The position numbers and the translations under genes are program-made. A DNA stretch of 64,000 nt from Coffea arabica. Lineage: Eukaryota; Streptophyta; Magnoliopsida; Gentianales; Rubiaceae. The stretch is taken from contig NC_092312.1 in the NCBI RefSeq assembly GCF_036785885.1, positions 18,742,001 to 18,806,000 on the forward strand. The letters are read 5' to 3'. Positions 1 to 10,942 of this stretch are shown here, in pieces (the first letter of the stretch is position 1; each line of letters starts with the position of its first letter). Below the pieces are notes generated by a model. That model did no database searches, was not told the DNA's origin, and saw only the letters and a program-made list of their open reading frames with translations.

Positions 1-895
1 TATGAAGGCTTTTGTAGAGTCGGTCTTCCTTTTCTTGCAGAGCCGGTCTTGCACTAACCAGTGAACTAGACAAGTGAACCGTTCTGTTTGAATTCTAGTA
101 AAGGGGGGTGGGTTAGAACTAACGCCTCAGTTCATGTACAGTAACTCTTCATGCAAGAGAATTGGATTTTATTAGAATAAGAAAAAGAGTACGCGTGTAA
201 GTTTGAACAATCCCAGCACGCTGGTATTAATTAGGTATTTTTACTACGTACTTTCCTAAACAGTCTTATGTAACCCATCCCAGATGGGTGACTTCTTTGC
301 AGGAAATATGTATATTCTCCGGGTTTTACTTTGTCACCATACTAGGCATATTCTGGGTCATCGTGGATCCGCCTTGTTTGGATTAAAATTTTCTGCACAA
401 AAATTTTTTTATTTTTTGTAATCATCAAACATTTTTTTTTATTTCACATTCATTAAATCGTTATAATATATTTTTTCATAAAAAAAACTAGAAAATGGCA
501 ATTCATAGGAGATCGATTGGGCCTAATGTAAGGCTTCTTTTTGGTTTAGCAGGTAATTAAATTCCTTCAGGAAATTCTCTCTTTACTTGATATGTGGTGA
601 TGATTATTGGGTCTTCTCAAATCAGACCATCATGCTATTGCTGCTGTAATTCTGCAGCAACGAATGTCCGGCGGCTAAATATTTTTCGTTCTTTCTATTT
701 CTGTCCCCACGTCCGAAGCTAATTCGGGAAACTTATCTACTGTAAAATTAATGTCAAATGGCTCATCAATTGACAACTCGAAAGTCTTGACATCCACGGA
801 ACCACCACCTTCATAAATTTGGATACGTCAGGATATGCAAACAATTATACCGTAACTCTGGAATTTAAACTATAGCTAGAAAGTCGGTCTGACGT
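1..895. other. Intergenic, nothing recognised
   Basis: AT-rich sequence without a credible reading frame, RNA gene or complete repeat. T-rich and A-rich runs occur around 400-490. The stretch ends at the first copy of the 15-bp direct repeat that bounds the retroposon to the right. Confidence 0.6.
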
Positions 896-910
896 AAGTA
901 TCCTTAGATT

Positions 911-2003
911 TTTTTTTTTTTTTTTGACAAGAAAATCCATAACTGCTATTCGAGAGTGTGCATTGAGTACTGAAAAGTCTCGTAGCCCTTATTTGAAAGT
1001 GTGCATAGGGATGGCAACGGGGCGGGGTTGGGACGGGGGACCCCTCCCCCGTCCCCTGCCCTGTTGCCTATTAGTTCCCCCCGTCCCCCGCCTCCCGCTC
1101 CCCCCGCCTTGCCCTGCTTCTCCTGCGGGGTTAATAAAATTTTATTATAATTAAATTTTAATAAATAATCAAGTACTAAAATATCAACACATCACCAAAT
1201 TATTATTCATTGTAATTTTACAATTGAAACTCATAAAAACAATTAAACATAAGTTATTTGAATACAATCCAATATGATGAAATAAATATAACTAAAATAA
1301 TCAAGTTTTCACTTTTAGTACAAATGCAATCACTAATTCATTATTGTGTTTGTGCTTTTTTTTTGAGAAAAAGTGTTATTCTATTAAGTGTAATTAGAAA
1401 TTTAGTATAAATGTATTAGTAAATTTAGTATAACTAATTAATAAATTTTATTAGTAGACATGTATAATTATTCATATAATTGATAATATCAATTATATTA
1501 CATAAACTACTATACATTATATAATACATCTAACTAATAATATCATTATTATAAGTTTATAACTAATTAACTTACATATTATATATAATTATATATATTT
1601 TTTTTTTGCGGGTGGCGGGGCGGGGGTATACTCCCCCGTCCCCCGCCCCGTTTCTAAGCGGGGGGGGGGAAAAGTTCCCCCCCGCCCCCGCCCCAACCCC
1701 CGCCCCGAGAGCTCTCCGCGGGCACCCGCCCCCATTGCCATCCCTAAGTGTGCACTGGGTGCTGGAAAGTTGGTCTGGCGGAAGTATCATTAGAATTTTT
1801 TTTTTGACAAGAGAACTCATGGCTACTATTTGAAAGTGCGCACTGGATAAACTCCGTCCCATACAATAACTCGTCAAACACACAAAGGGGTAAGACGCAC
1901 TAGATAAGCTCGATGCAATGAGTAGATGTCCTAAGAGAGGTTCTAACGTGGATTGATAGGAAGACATGACACTAATTCTACCATCTCAACCAATTCAAGG
2001 GAC
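911..2003 (-). mobile_element. SINE-like retroposon with nested hAT MITE and duplicated tail
   Basis: The segment is bounded by an exact 15-bp direct repeat, AAGTATCCTTAGATT, at 896-910 and 2004-2018. Read on the minus strand it begins near 2003, contains a degenerate pol III B-box-like stretch (GTTAGAACC, about 1945-1950), and ends in an A tail seen as the T run at 911-925, preceded by CTTGTC. A hAT MITE (1006-1746) interrupts it; without that the body is about 344 bp. The tail module (GCGCACTTTCAAATAGTAGC ... CTTGTC plus A run) occurs twice, near 930-975 and 1795-1850. The bases beyond each A run are also similar, so a local duplication rather than a dimeric insertion is possible. The bounding repeat and A tail are seen directly; the SINE assignment is inference. 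Confidence 0.55.
1006..1746. mobile_element. hAT-type MITE with GC-rich ends
   Basis: Terminal inverted repeats TAGGGATGGCAA (1006-1017) and TTGCCATCCCTA (1735-1746) are perfect over 12 bp and continue imperfectly into G/C-rich tracts on both sides. A perfect 8-bp target duplication, AGTGTGCA, lies at 998-1005 and 1747-1754, as expected for the hAT superfamily. The interior is AT-rich with no transposase reading frame, so it is non-autonomous. It sits inside the retroposon at 911-2003 and is therefore younger than it. Confidence 0.88.
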
Positions 2004-2018
2004 AAGTATCCTTAGATT

Positions 2019-5000
2019 ATCATTATCATGTGACTGGTAAAAGGGAGTTTCCAAAAACCTTCAAAAACATCCATGATGATGGAGTTGCTTTGCAAACCGG
2101 AAGGATTGTTTGGATAGCAGATTTTTCCAAATAATATTTTGTTTGCATCATAAACACATCTTCCAATCAATCTTTTTATATTTTCAATCACATTTTTGTT
2201 TCACATACATCACATCACAAAAAGTGTTACAATAATTATTTCAAATAACACTCTATCAAAACACAAATTGGAATCAGTTTGACACCCAATACTTCGCCTT
2301 GTATAATTAAATCCATTTATAGCTGCGCTTCAAGGCTAGAGGTTATACATATACATATATATGTGCATTTTGGATGGAGGTCTAAAAATGTAGAAATGAA
2401 TACGCTGTATAATGACTCGTTTCCTTTCCATGAATCTTCTTCCTTTTAAACGAGATAAAAATTGATCTGCAAGTACATCATATATAGATGACCTTACTTG
2501 AAGGAGAGACAAAAAGATACTCCCATCATGCCAGCAGGATGACAATTTGTCAGTGACTAACCAGTTATTTGCTCGCTCCAAGGCTTCAGAATTATTTCTT
2601 GCCGGTGAAGTTAATTAGTCAAATTTATGAGCATTTGTACGTATCCCGCAACAACAGAGATGCGTCCATAATCAAATGAAAAGGTTCAACTAAAACGCCA
2701 ATTTGAACCTCGACAAGTACTCGCCAGTGCGCGTAACTCCGTGTGTAACGGCGTGAGAAAAAAGAGTCAAGTCAACAACAAACAGTTGGGATCTGCAATG
2801 ATGGCTAGGATAATTATAAATTTCAGGTAAAAAGTTAGAGTCCGTTTGAATTGTTATTTTTTTAAAAATTTTTATAGAAAAATGTATAGTAACATTTGAT
2901 GTATGTACAGTAAAAAAATATAATTAGGAAATGAATTCATGAAAAATATAAATTTTTTTTTGTTGGAAAAAAATGACAATGTGGTGTGACACTTCCTGCT
3001 AGATTTCCTTCTTTAGTGCGAAATTGGCTTGTTACTTTCCTGTTTGACTTTTTTTATTTTAATCATACTTGGTTTCGTCTGTTGTATATTTGGTCAATTC
3101 TTGATTTGATTTGCTTGCCATTTGCATATGCCCAAATATTCCTTCTAGCACAACAACGTTCTCCACGGCTTGACAGCATTGCTGCCTTCTCATATGATAG
3201 CTTGCGGTCTGTTTGTGCCAGAATGATTGTCGAATTATCTCTCAATTAATTTAATTCGTTGATTCTTTTTGGTTGTTTTGTTTCTAGTTTTTTTTTTACC
3301 GCGTAAATTCCTTTATGCATTTGTTTGGTGAGCCAAGTTCTTTCTTTGCAGTAGCAAGCACTAAGCAGTGACTTATTCTGATGTGTCAAATTTCTTTTAT
3401 GGTTCGCCAATTTTTTTTCCCTCCTTGTTTTTCACCTTTTAAACGGAGTTGGACTTCATGGACCCTAAGTTTTATTAGAAAATTCACATTTAATAAGAAG
3501 TTGCAGTTGATTTTATTTGGTAAAACGTTTTGTCGAGATTCTTGAAATACAATTATTATATATATATATATATTATATTACAAAAAGTGTTACAGTAAAT
3601 AATTTTTAAAAATAAATCAATCCAGTTGGACTCAACCAACATGCATAAAAATCCTAAAAAAAAAAAACAATTTCAGGGAAACAAAGAAAGCTCCATTTGA
3701 CAAGAAACTCAACCGCGGATATTTCCGTCCAATAGGGGGTGGGAGAGTTGTTTTCTACCCGGAAATTAAAAAAAATATAAATATATCAATTTTTCGGTTG
3801 TTACATGGAATTTTTGTTTTTCTCAATGCAAAGGATACTCCAATAGCTTAGTAGCATGAACCTGAGTTGCCTATATTGACCAAGTATTCTCTCCTCGAGC
3901 CTCACAACGAACAGCCCTTCTTCTTCCTCTACGTCAACCAATCCTCCTGTTATCTTTCTTGTTGGACATTTGCCTACTAGCCCGTTCATCGACTAGACTA
4001 AGTATACAACTATGAGCTCGTCTCATTAATGCGTCTGCCGAATTCTATACAGGAGGCACAATCATTCAACTTTCAGGCATGGGAAGAAAAATGATGATAG
4101 GCTGCATGGATTGATTACAAACCGCCAAATGCCACAGCTCTGACTCACCAAACATCCAGTAATTAAGAACACCACTAGTATTCATCTTAGACGGTAATAA
4201 CCTGGACTTAATCTACCGGCAGCTATATATAGCGAGTCTTTCTGGCATCAAGCTCCAAAGTTTAAATTAGTATATTCAAGAGTAGTTTAGATCACGCCTT
4301 GATAGTATGGCTCTAATTAACCATCAATATTTTGTTACTTTTTTATGGATAAATCCTGTACGTATGTACTTACAGTATATATATTATTGGATCTGGATGC
4401 ATATATTGTATTTAAAATTAGTATTTATATTTAAATTGAAATAATGCAGCATGCATTTAAACTTGTCAGTGATACACTAACTAACAGTAGTGTACGATAG
4501 ACTACTAATCCGTGGGTGATAAAGAGTAATAGGATTGATATTTACGGGGATAAGGCCTTTAGAGGCGGCCTAGGTACAAAATAGACATGCGACTGACGCA
4601 GAACTTTGGTATGGAAAATGATGGAGGATTGAAAAGGAAATTACATCTCCACCAAATCGCAATCGAGCTAAATTTGTTAGCTCGAGATGTCCTCAACGAG
4701 CGACGTCGTGTCTTGATATCCAACCATACACATACATGTTAGTGGGCGTTTTCAGGCTTTGATTTGATAAGCATTTGAGTAATGTTGTAGTCACAGGATT
4801 AATGGTTGCAGGAAAAAAGTCGATTTTTGTTAGGGGATCGGCAGGCGCTTAGCTCAAATCCTATGAGACAATCCCATGTATTAATGCCTTCATTTAATGC
4901 CTTCCATGTATCATTCTGTTTCAGTCCATTCTAAACTAAGTTGTCTTACTTTGTTCTGCGTTTGCCGTGTGAATTCACGCGCAAACAATTAATATTATCT

Positions 5001-7141
5001 CACTTTGCATTTATATACTTTTTGATTGTAATTTTATTTCACTTTTCAATTCAAGAATATAGTTAATTTTTAATTTCTTTAAAATATTCATATTTAATAT
5101 ATTGCACTGTTAATAAATATAGCCCATTTTATTTAATATAGTCAACTATTTCACTAATAATTGCTTTGATACATGTCTTGACCAGAGTCGTTCCGAATTA
5201 CTTGAGTAGGTAGAGGAGAGGACGGGCGGCACTCATTTCATGAATCGTCAGGCACCGCCGTCGGTACTCTTTCTTGCGTCTTTGAAATATGAAGCAGGAA
5301 CACAAATTTTACAACGCAAGTTGCCGGGGAAGTGAAGTGGGAGTACAAGTTTTACTACTTCCTACCCGCTCCCCCATTGAAAATTTTCAGTTTTCACATG
5401 CGTCCGGTTATGTGCATGGCAGAAATTCTTGACAGACGGTGGCAATCTACCAAAAAGAGTACTGCCTTGCTAGAATTTCTCGTTCACCATCAATTAGTGC
5501 TCTTTGGTCCAACATCCTTAGTTTCGTCAAAACTAGCTACTACATGTTTTTTTTCTTTTATTTTTATGGATACGATATTTGCTAATTTACATCTACTTCT
5601 ATGCCATGGGAATACGCCAAAAGAAGTGTAGCTTTTGAGTTAACTATTATAAGTCGGGAATACACCCATTTTAATTATATTGCTATTTTTAATAATTTTT
5701 AAAAAAAAAAAATATTCTGACGATTTGATATATGCAAGAAAAAAATGTGTTTTAAAATTGTATTTGCAAAGAACGTAAACATTTTTTGAGAAAAAATGGC
5801 CGTAGCTAGTGACTACTAACCTGAACGAGTTGGTTATCAAAAACCAGCTACTGTGTACATTGATCCGGTTTTGAACACTTTCCCATCTTTTCCTCTCTCT
5901 TTTTTTTTTTTCAACTTTTTCATAATTAATTAGGATTAAATTTATGGAGGGTTGCCCTCCACTTTGCCTAATGGGTTCTAAGTCTTCTGACTCCAAAGCT
6001 GCAAGTGGTGATAATTTGTGGATATCCACTACATAGACTTTGAAATTTGAACGCTGAATCCTAAATATTGTCAACTCGTTTACACTTTGAGCTTCATTAA
6101 TTAGCTGCTATTATGCGGTGCTTGTTTTGCGTCTCCGTCAGCACTCTTGGTATTGGTCTTTCTGCGCTAATCCATTCTTTTCTGTTGAAGTAGACGAAAC
6201 AGAAAAAGTCTACGGGTTTGTCTGTATATTTCCCAGTATCCGCTTTTGGGTCAAGAGGGCACCCGTTTCAACCCTTTTTGGTGGTTGCCACAGTGATTTC
6301 AGACCTAGTACCGGCAAGTCCAATTCATCGCAAACTTTTAACTTGAGAAAACTTCTTGCTTTAACGAACCAATTATGCTGTGCTAGTCAAGACTAGACAA
6401 TAGTGGTCATGATTAGATGTGTTTTGAGTTTTGGATCGACATCGATCCAGATTTTGATCAACCGATCAATGGCTGTATCTGCAGCAGTTCAGAGAAAAGC
6501 TGTCGAGCCCAGATGGTGGGTTGAGTTAGGAGTCGTATCATCGTAGTTAACAACACCAATGAAGGAGCATTAATAAATTCAGCAAGCACCCAAGAAACTG
6601 CCAATCGATTTATGATACCAGTTAACATATATGCGTAGAGAAGCTGAATTAGCTCGAGCATTTAATGGAACCAAAGCTTCATTTTGCTAACCAACTTTCA
6701 GATAACAGTAAAATGTGGTGGGTGGATCTTGTTGGACTGGTCTTGATCAACTCCCCCAACCATTTTGTCAAAAACAGTTACGTGGGCATTTACACAAGTA
6801 ATAATAATGTTGATGGTGTTTGATTAGGATGTTATGATTTGCAACCAGTTAACCAAATTGGACTTGGATCCGCAAGTGTTTTCCTGGCCTCCCTTTTGTC
6901 AGCGCCAGCTGCTTCCTTTCACATCTAAGTGATCTAATGAAGTAGCTTGATGAACCTGAAGCATATATAGTCATGTTCGATCCGTGCAAGAAACTAGTTC
7001 ATTCACACAAATTCCATTTAGGAAAGACTGACTTGCATGCACAATCGTTTTCAACTTCAATAAATTCAATAAAGCGTTTTTAACTCTTTTTCTTTTCATA
7101 TAATTAACTGCAAAATATATTGACAGCAATCAAGAGTTCCC
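2019..7141. other. Gene-poor intergenic region
   Basis: About 5 kb of AT-rich DNA. A small TTTGGATAG-type MITE lies at 2107-2263 and relics of similar sequence occur near 2840-2950 and 3540-3610. Frames at 5332-5631, 5640-6074 and 6118-6396 are open for 90-144 codons, but their translations resemble no family I know and lack compositional coding character. I see no supported gene. Confidence 0.55.
2107..2263. mobile_element. Small MITE, TTTGGATAG family, copy 1
   Basis: The copy starts ATTGTTTGGATAGC and ends near CACTCTATCAAAACAC. The core (TTGCATCATAAACACATCT, then CACATACATCACATCACAAA, then GTGTTACAATAATTATT) matches the copy at 9529-9699 nearly base for base. The ends form an imperfect inverted repeat. 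No target duplication could be fixed, so the superfamily is open. Confidence 0.6.
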
Positions 7142-7363
7142 CTAGCTGTTACAGAATCGTCCTAATGCTACGGGGATGGCAGATGCCTCTGGCGTCCTCA
7201 TCAAAAGCGAAAAGGAGTTCTGGAGAGGACATAATTCAAAAATCACAAAATTCTGATCCAGTTTGCTATCCAACTTCGCTAAGATGTCTGCACATCTGTT
7301 GGTCTCACGGTATACGTGCCTGCCTGAGTTTAGCATCCTGGAGCCGCGAAAGAAAGCAGGCAT
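7142..7363 (-). pseudogene. LINE-type RNase H domain fragment
   Basis: A 73-codon minus-strand frame contains RHVYRETNRCADILAKLDSK, followed by FVIFELCPLQNSFSLL and a small C-terminal tail. This is the end of the plant RVT_3 RNase H-like domain that closes many non-LTR (LINE) polyproteins and their domesticated relatives; the expected pattern is HVYREANxxADxLAxxG, then a phenylalanine/proline-rich stretch. The reverse transcriptase and the front of the RNase H domain are not visible upstream in any frame (7364-7450 shows only a faint continuation in another frame). It is therefore a short 5'-truncated relic, not a working gene. Confidence 0.6.
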
Positions 7364-7905
7364 CTGCAGTCCATGATAATTGGATGGAAAAGATGACGAG
7401 AATCAACTTATGATGCTATTCGGGCAATACTCATGATGCAATTCATCAATAAATCTAGATGTTATGTCGAGTGATTGATTGTAGTTGTACATGTCATCTG
7501 ATTAAATCCGTATTATATTTGAACTCAACGGGTGCTATGCGAATCCGACTGGAACATCCTCTATAGCGTTCCAACCATGGACAAACTCATTTATTTATAA
7601 GATAAATTTTAGGAGCAAATCGAATTGATGGGAAAACATGAAAATAAGCAAAATAAAAAGTCCACGCACAAAAGGAAACCTTGGCAAGTCAATCTCAAAC
7701 TTTCATTTCAAGAGGTAATTTGCCTGATTGTTTCATCTTCATGATGTGCCAACGCGGGCTCCAGCTGTGCGTGCCACTTAAGGCATGAGGCTGAGGATAC
7801 TTTTCTCTGGAGTCTATGACAAAGATGTGAAATGAATTTTGTATTTATTTTGAAAGTTTTTTTTTTCTTCCAATGGATGTTTATCGTTGGTATATATAAA
7901 TTATA
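7364..7905. other. Intergenic, nothing recognised
   Basis: AT-rich spacer between the LINE relic and the long-TIR element. No open frame, RNA gene or repeat end was recognised. Confidence 0.5.
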
Positions 7906-7914
7906 TTAATTCAA

Positions 7915-8721
7915 GGGATAATTTCAGAAACCTCCCCTAAGATTTCTAATATTTCACTTGACTTCACTAAGGTTTTAAAAATTATACTTACATCCCTTGT
8001 CGATCTATTCAAAATGATAATACTAATATTAATATTTTTAATAAAACTCTCTTATTGCCATGTTTATCCAAGGGATGGATTTTATTTTTTTGTTACCATT
8101 TTCCTTCTTATTCATTTCTCTTACATTTCATTGGAAGGATAGAAGAACTATCAATGTTGCCCCTAATATCTATCTAAATTAAACGTTAAACTAGTAATTT
8201 TTTTTGATAACTTTTAATATCCTCCAATTTTTTTTGTGGCTCTTTTTTTGGGGTATCAAAATCAAGAATAAGTCAACAATGATTAAAAATAAATGGCCCA
8301 AAATCGCTACCAAATTATGATAGTTCTACCACTAAACTAGTCCATAAATTTTTATTAAAAAAATAGTCCATAAGCTTTAAAAGAAACAAAATAGCACTTT
8401 CTTCTCTGTCTTAAAAAGAATTTATATTTCCAATTAAAAACTATGAAAAATAGCCTATCGTAGCAAAAGATTTATTGTTATAGTTGATTATTAAATAATA
8501 AATATTAGCATGAAAGACTTGACACATTTTTTGTTTAGAAGAACAAATTAAACTTTCTAAGATAAGGGGAATTTAGGGTATTCATTAAATTTTTTACTCT
8601 ATTTTAAAGTTTGGTTACCAAAGGGTTAAATCAAGAGAGGTAAGTGTAATTTTCAAAACATCAAGAGAACTAAGTGAAATAGCTAGTAAGAAACCTCAAG
8701 GGAGGTTTCTGAGATTATCCC
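7915..8721. mobile_element. Long-TIR Mutator-like MITE (GGGATAATTTCAG family)
   Basis: The inverted ends start GGGATAATTTCAGAAACCTC and match imperfectly over roughly 95 bp. A perfect 9-bp target duplication, TTAATTCAA, lies at 7906-7914 and 8722-8730. A 9-bp duplication with long TIRs is the pattern of Mutator-like elements. There is no transposase frame. It shares its terminal sequence with the larger element at 51762-53348, so both belong to one family. Confidence 0.87.
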
Positions 8722-8730
8722 TTAATTCAA

Positions 8731-9523
8731 TGTGTGAAAGTATATGCATGTGTTTATCGTACTCATTGGGTTTAGACTTCAGATACTTTTGCGAATTAAC
8801 TATAATTTTATAAAAAATTTAACACTTTTCGTCGCGTATTTAGTGCCAATAATGGCAGAAGGTGCGCGAAAGTACTTGGATTTAAAACTAAATTGCCATG
8901 AAAAAAATGCTTGAATTATATTTTGTTTCATGAAATGAATGGAAGACGTACAAATCCAGCGTAACATATTAAAGCAGCCATAGCGGCCAGCGGAAACACA
9001 CTCGGGGACGGAAGCAGAGACCTGGCGGCCATTGATTGTACCGGACGTGTAAATGTCAATGGCGGCCATCAATCATGGTTGTACTGAATCTGTAATTATT
9101 AATGAGGAACGGACCAACTCAAAATTTCTGATTTATTTCCCGCAAAGACAGTACCAGTCTCTTTATTTGCTCGCTTTTTTTGGTTTTCAAGTTTTGACGG
9201 TAAGGAAGTGCAAAGATCATGGAGGGATCGGGGGCACGCAAACCGCTCATAGACCAAACACTATGGGGGAAAAAATCTTTAGTTCTTTTGTTGTTGTACT
9301 AGTATTTATTCCTGGGACGAAGATCCTATGCAATCAATAGTGATAATGGTAATTGCAAGGAACAGTTCATGGTGATAGATGTAGTGTTTTAAAATTTGAT
9401 CATTGAGATTGAATTTGTGGGCACAAATTTTAACGAGTGACAGAAATTGTGCTGTTGTCGTAGCGTACGAGAGTTTACAATCATGAGTTGTATCCGAGTC
9501 CCGGCAATAATTATAATTTGGGA
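8731..9523. other. Intergenic, nothing recognised
   Basis: Divergent frames at 8800-9072 and 9053-9340 are open, but neither translation has recognisable domains or flanking splice signals. I leave both uncalled. Confidence 0.45.
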
Positions 9524-9528
9524 GTGTT

Positions 9529-9699
9529 TGGATACCTACGCTATCTCAAAAAATATTTCGCTTGCATCATAAACACATCTCCCAACCTATCTTTTTATAT
9601 TTCCAATTATCTTTTTATCTCACATACATCACATCACAAAAAGTGCTACAGTAATTATTCCAAATAATATTTCAAATAATACACTATCCAAACAAACCT
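9529..9699. mobile_element. Small MITE, TTTGGATAG family, copy 2
   Basis: Runs from GTGTTTGGATACCTACGC to ACACTATCCAAACAAACC, so the ends form an imperfect inverted repeat around TTTGGATA. The interior matches copy 1 (2107-2263), including CATCATAAACACATCTCCCA and CACATACATCACATCACAAA. It is the best preserved of the three copies in this window. Confidence 0.68.
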
Positions 9700-10942
9700 G
9701 TATTACATTATTTCTGTGTATTGTTCTAGTGTTTACTTGAGTCATTTTAAGACTTTTGCTCATTAAAAATGCTGTGAAGCACAAGTGAAGCATTTTAAAA
9801 CATGACATGTTTGAGGGATCTAACCACTTCTTCTTTCTTCCTTAAAACCACTAAATTGTGGTAACCATTTTGGTTGTATGACTTGGCAGGTAAAATTGAG
9901 TTGCAGCAAAACCAAGCCGTGTACAACACTTCTGCTAATTTCATATGACAATGACGATATTTCTGTCAGGTGCTCTTAAGTAACTCGTTAACACAATTAA
10001 AATTCATCTAATCTATTATATATATGGATTAATCTTTCGTATACTGACAGTGACAACTATATAAAATTTGAATTTGAAATTCAATTTTTGCACACATGTC
10101 ATGAACAAAACGATGAAAGTGTATATATTGTCAGTATATATAAGATTTACTCTATATATATATATACATACACTAATAACTATTATCCTCCCCCGTATTT
10201 ATATTTTTTTTTAAATTTAATTTTATCCACCTTCCCTTATATTTATTTACTTTCTCCAATTAATTTTATATTTTTAAAAATATAACGCGTAAAATATATC
10301 TTAATGATAGCCTATGGCACCCGTTATTTTAAATGCTGCTTAAAGTCGGTGAATGGATGATCCCTCATCCAGGCAGCAACCTTCAGGCACAAAAAAGCTT
10401 GTCAATCAATCGGTTCAACCCTCCCTTTTCTGCTACAGTTATGCGGATCACCGCGCAAGAAAATCAGGGAAAGTCTGTGCTTATACCTTTGGGGAATTCG
10501 AGAATATGAAGGCCTTCTTTTAAGTGGGCTTTTGTATTTGTGTGCTTTGGGCTCATACATCCTTAGCTCTGATTAGTAAAATTGGAATTGTATTCCAAAG
10601 TTGCACGTATGCTTGTAGCCCAAGACCAGCCTTGGAAAGAAAGAGAAAAAGGAAAGCAAAAGAAATGTGAATATCCTTGTTGACTATCTTACCCTTTGAT
10701 TTGGAAAGAATAACAAAATTACCAGAGCTTGTAACGGCTACTTCGGACCGGTCAGTTGTGTTTTTAAAATTCGTCGGCACAAACAAGCTTCTGCCTTCCT
10801 CTTGTACGGTTTATCCACCGGGCCCACCACCTCACAGTGCAAATTTGAGCTTTCTCTTCCAATCTCAACCACCCCTTCTCCCACCTGACCTGACGCTCCT
10901 CCCCGGCCACCCCCTTTTGTCTTTTGCCCCCAGTTGAGAGAA
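9700..10942. other. Intergenic region and promoter of the TPX2-family gene
   Basis: AT-rich spacer with TATATA-rich sequence near 10015-10170. The last 200 bp are more G/C- and pyrimidine-rich and likely form the core promoter and 5' leader of the gene starting at 10943. One cell-cycle-type site is listed separately. Confidence 0.5.
10731..10740 (+). promoter_or_regulatory. MSA-like mitosis-specific element
   Basis: TGTAACGGCTA (10730-10740) matches the plant M-phase-specific activator consensus YCYAACGGYYA at 10 of 11 positions, including the AACGG core. It lies about 203 bp before the start codon of a TPX2-family gene, a class expected to peak at G2/M under three-repeat MYB control. The match is seen directly; the function is inference. 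Confidence 0.5.

Noticed and set aside
5332-6396. Three open frames of 90-144 codons on both strands
   Set aside because: Their translations match no family I know, they lack coding-like composition and splice context, and AT-rich DNA gives such frames by chance.
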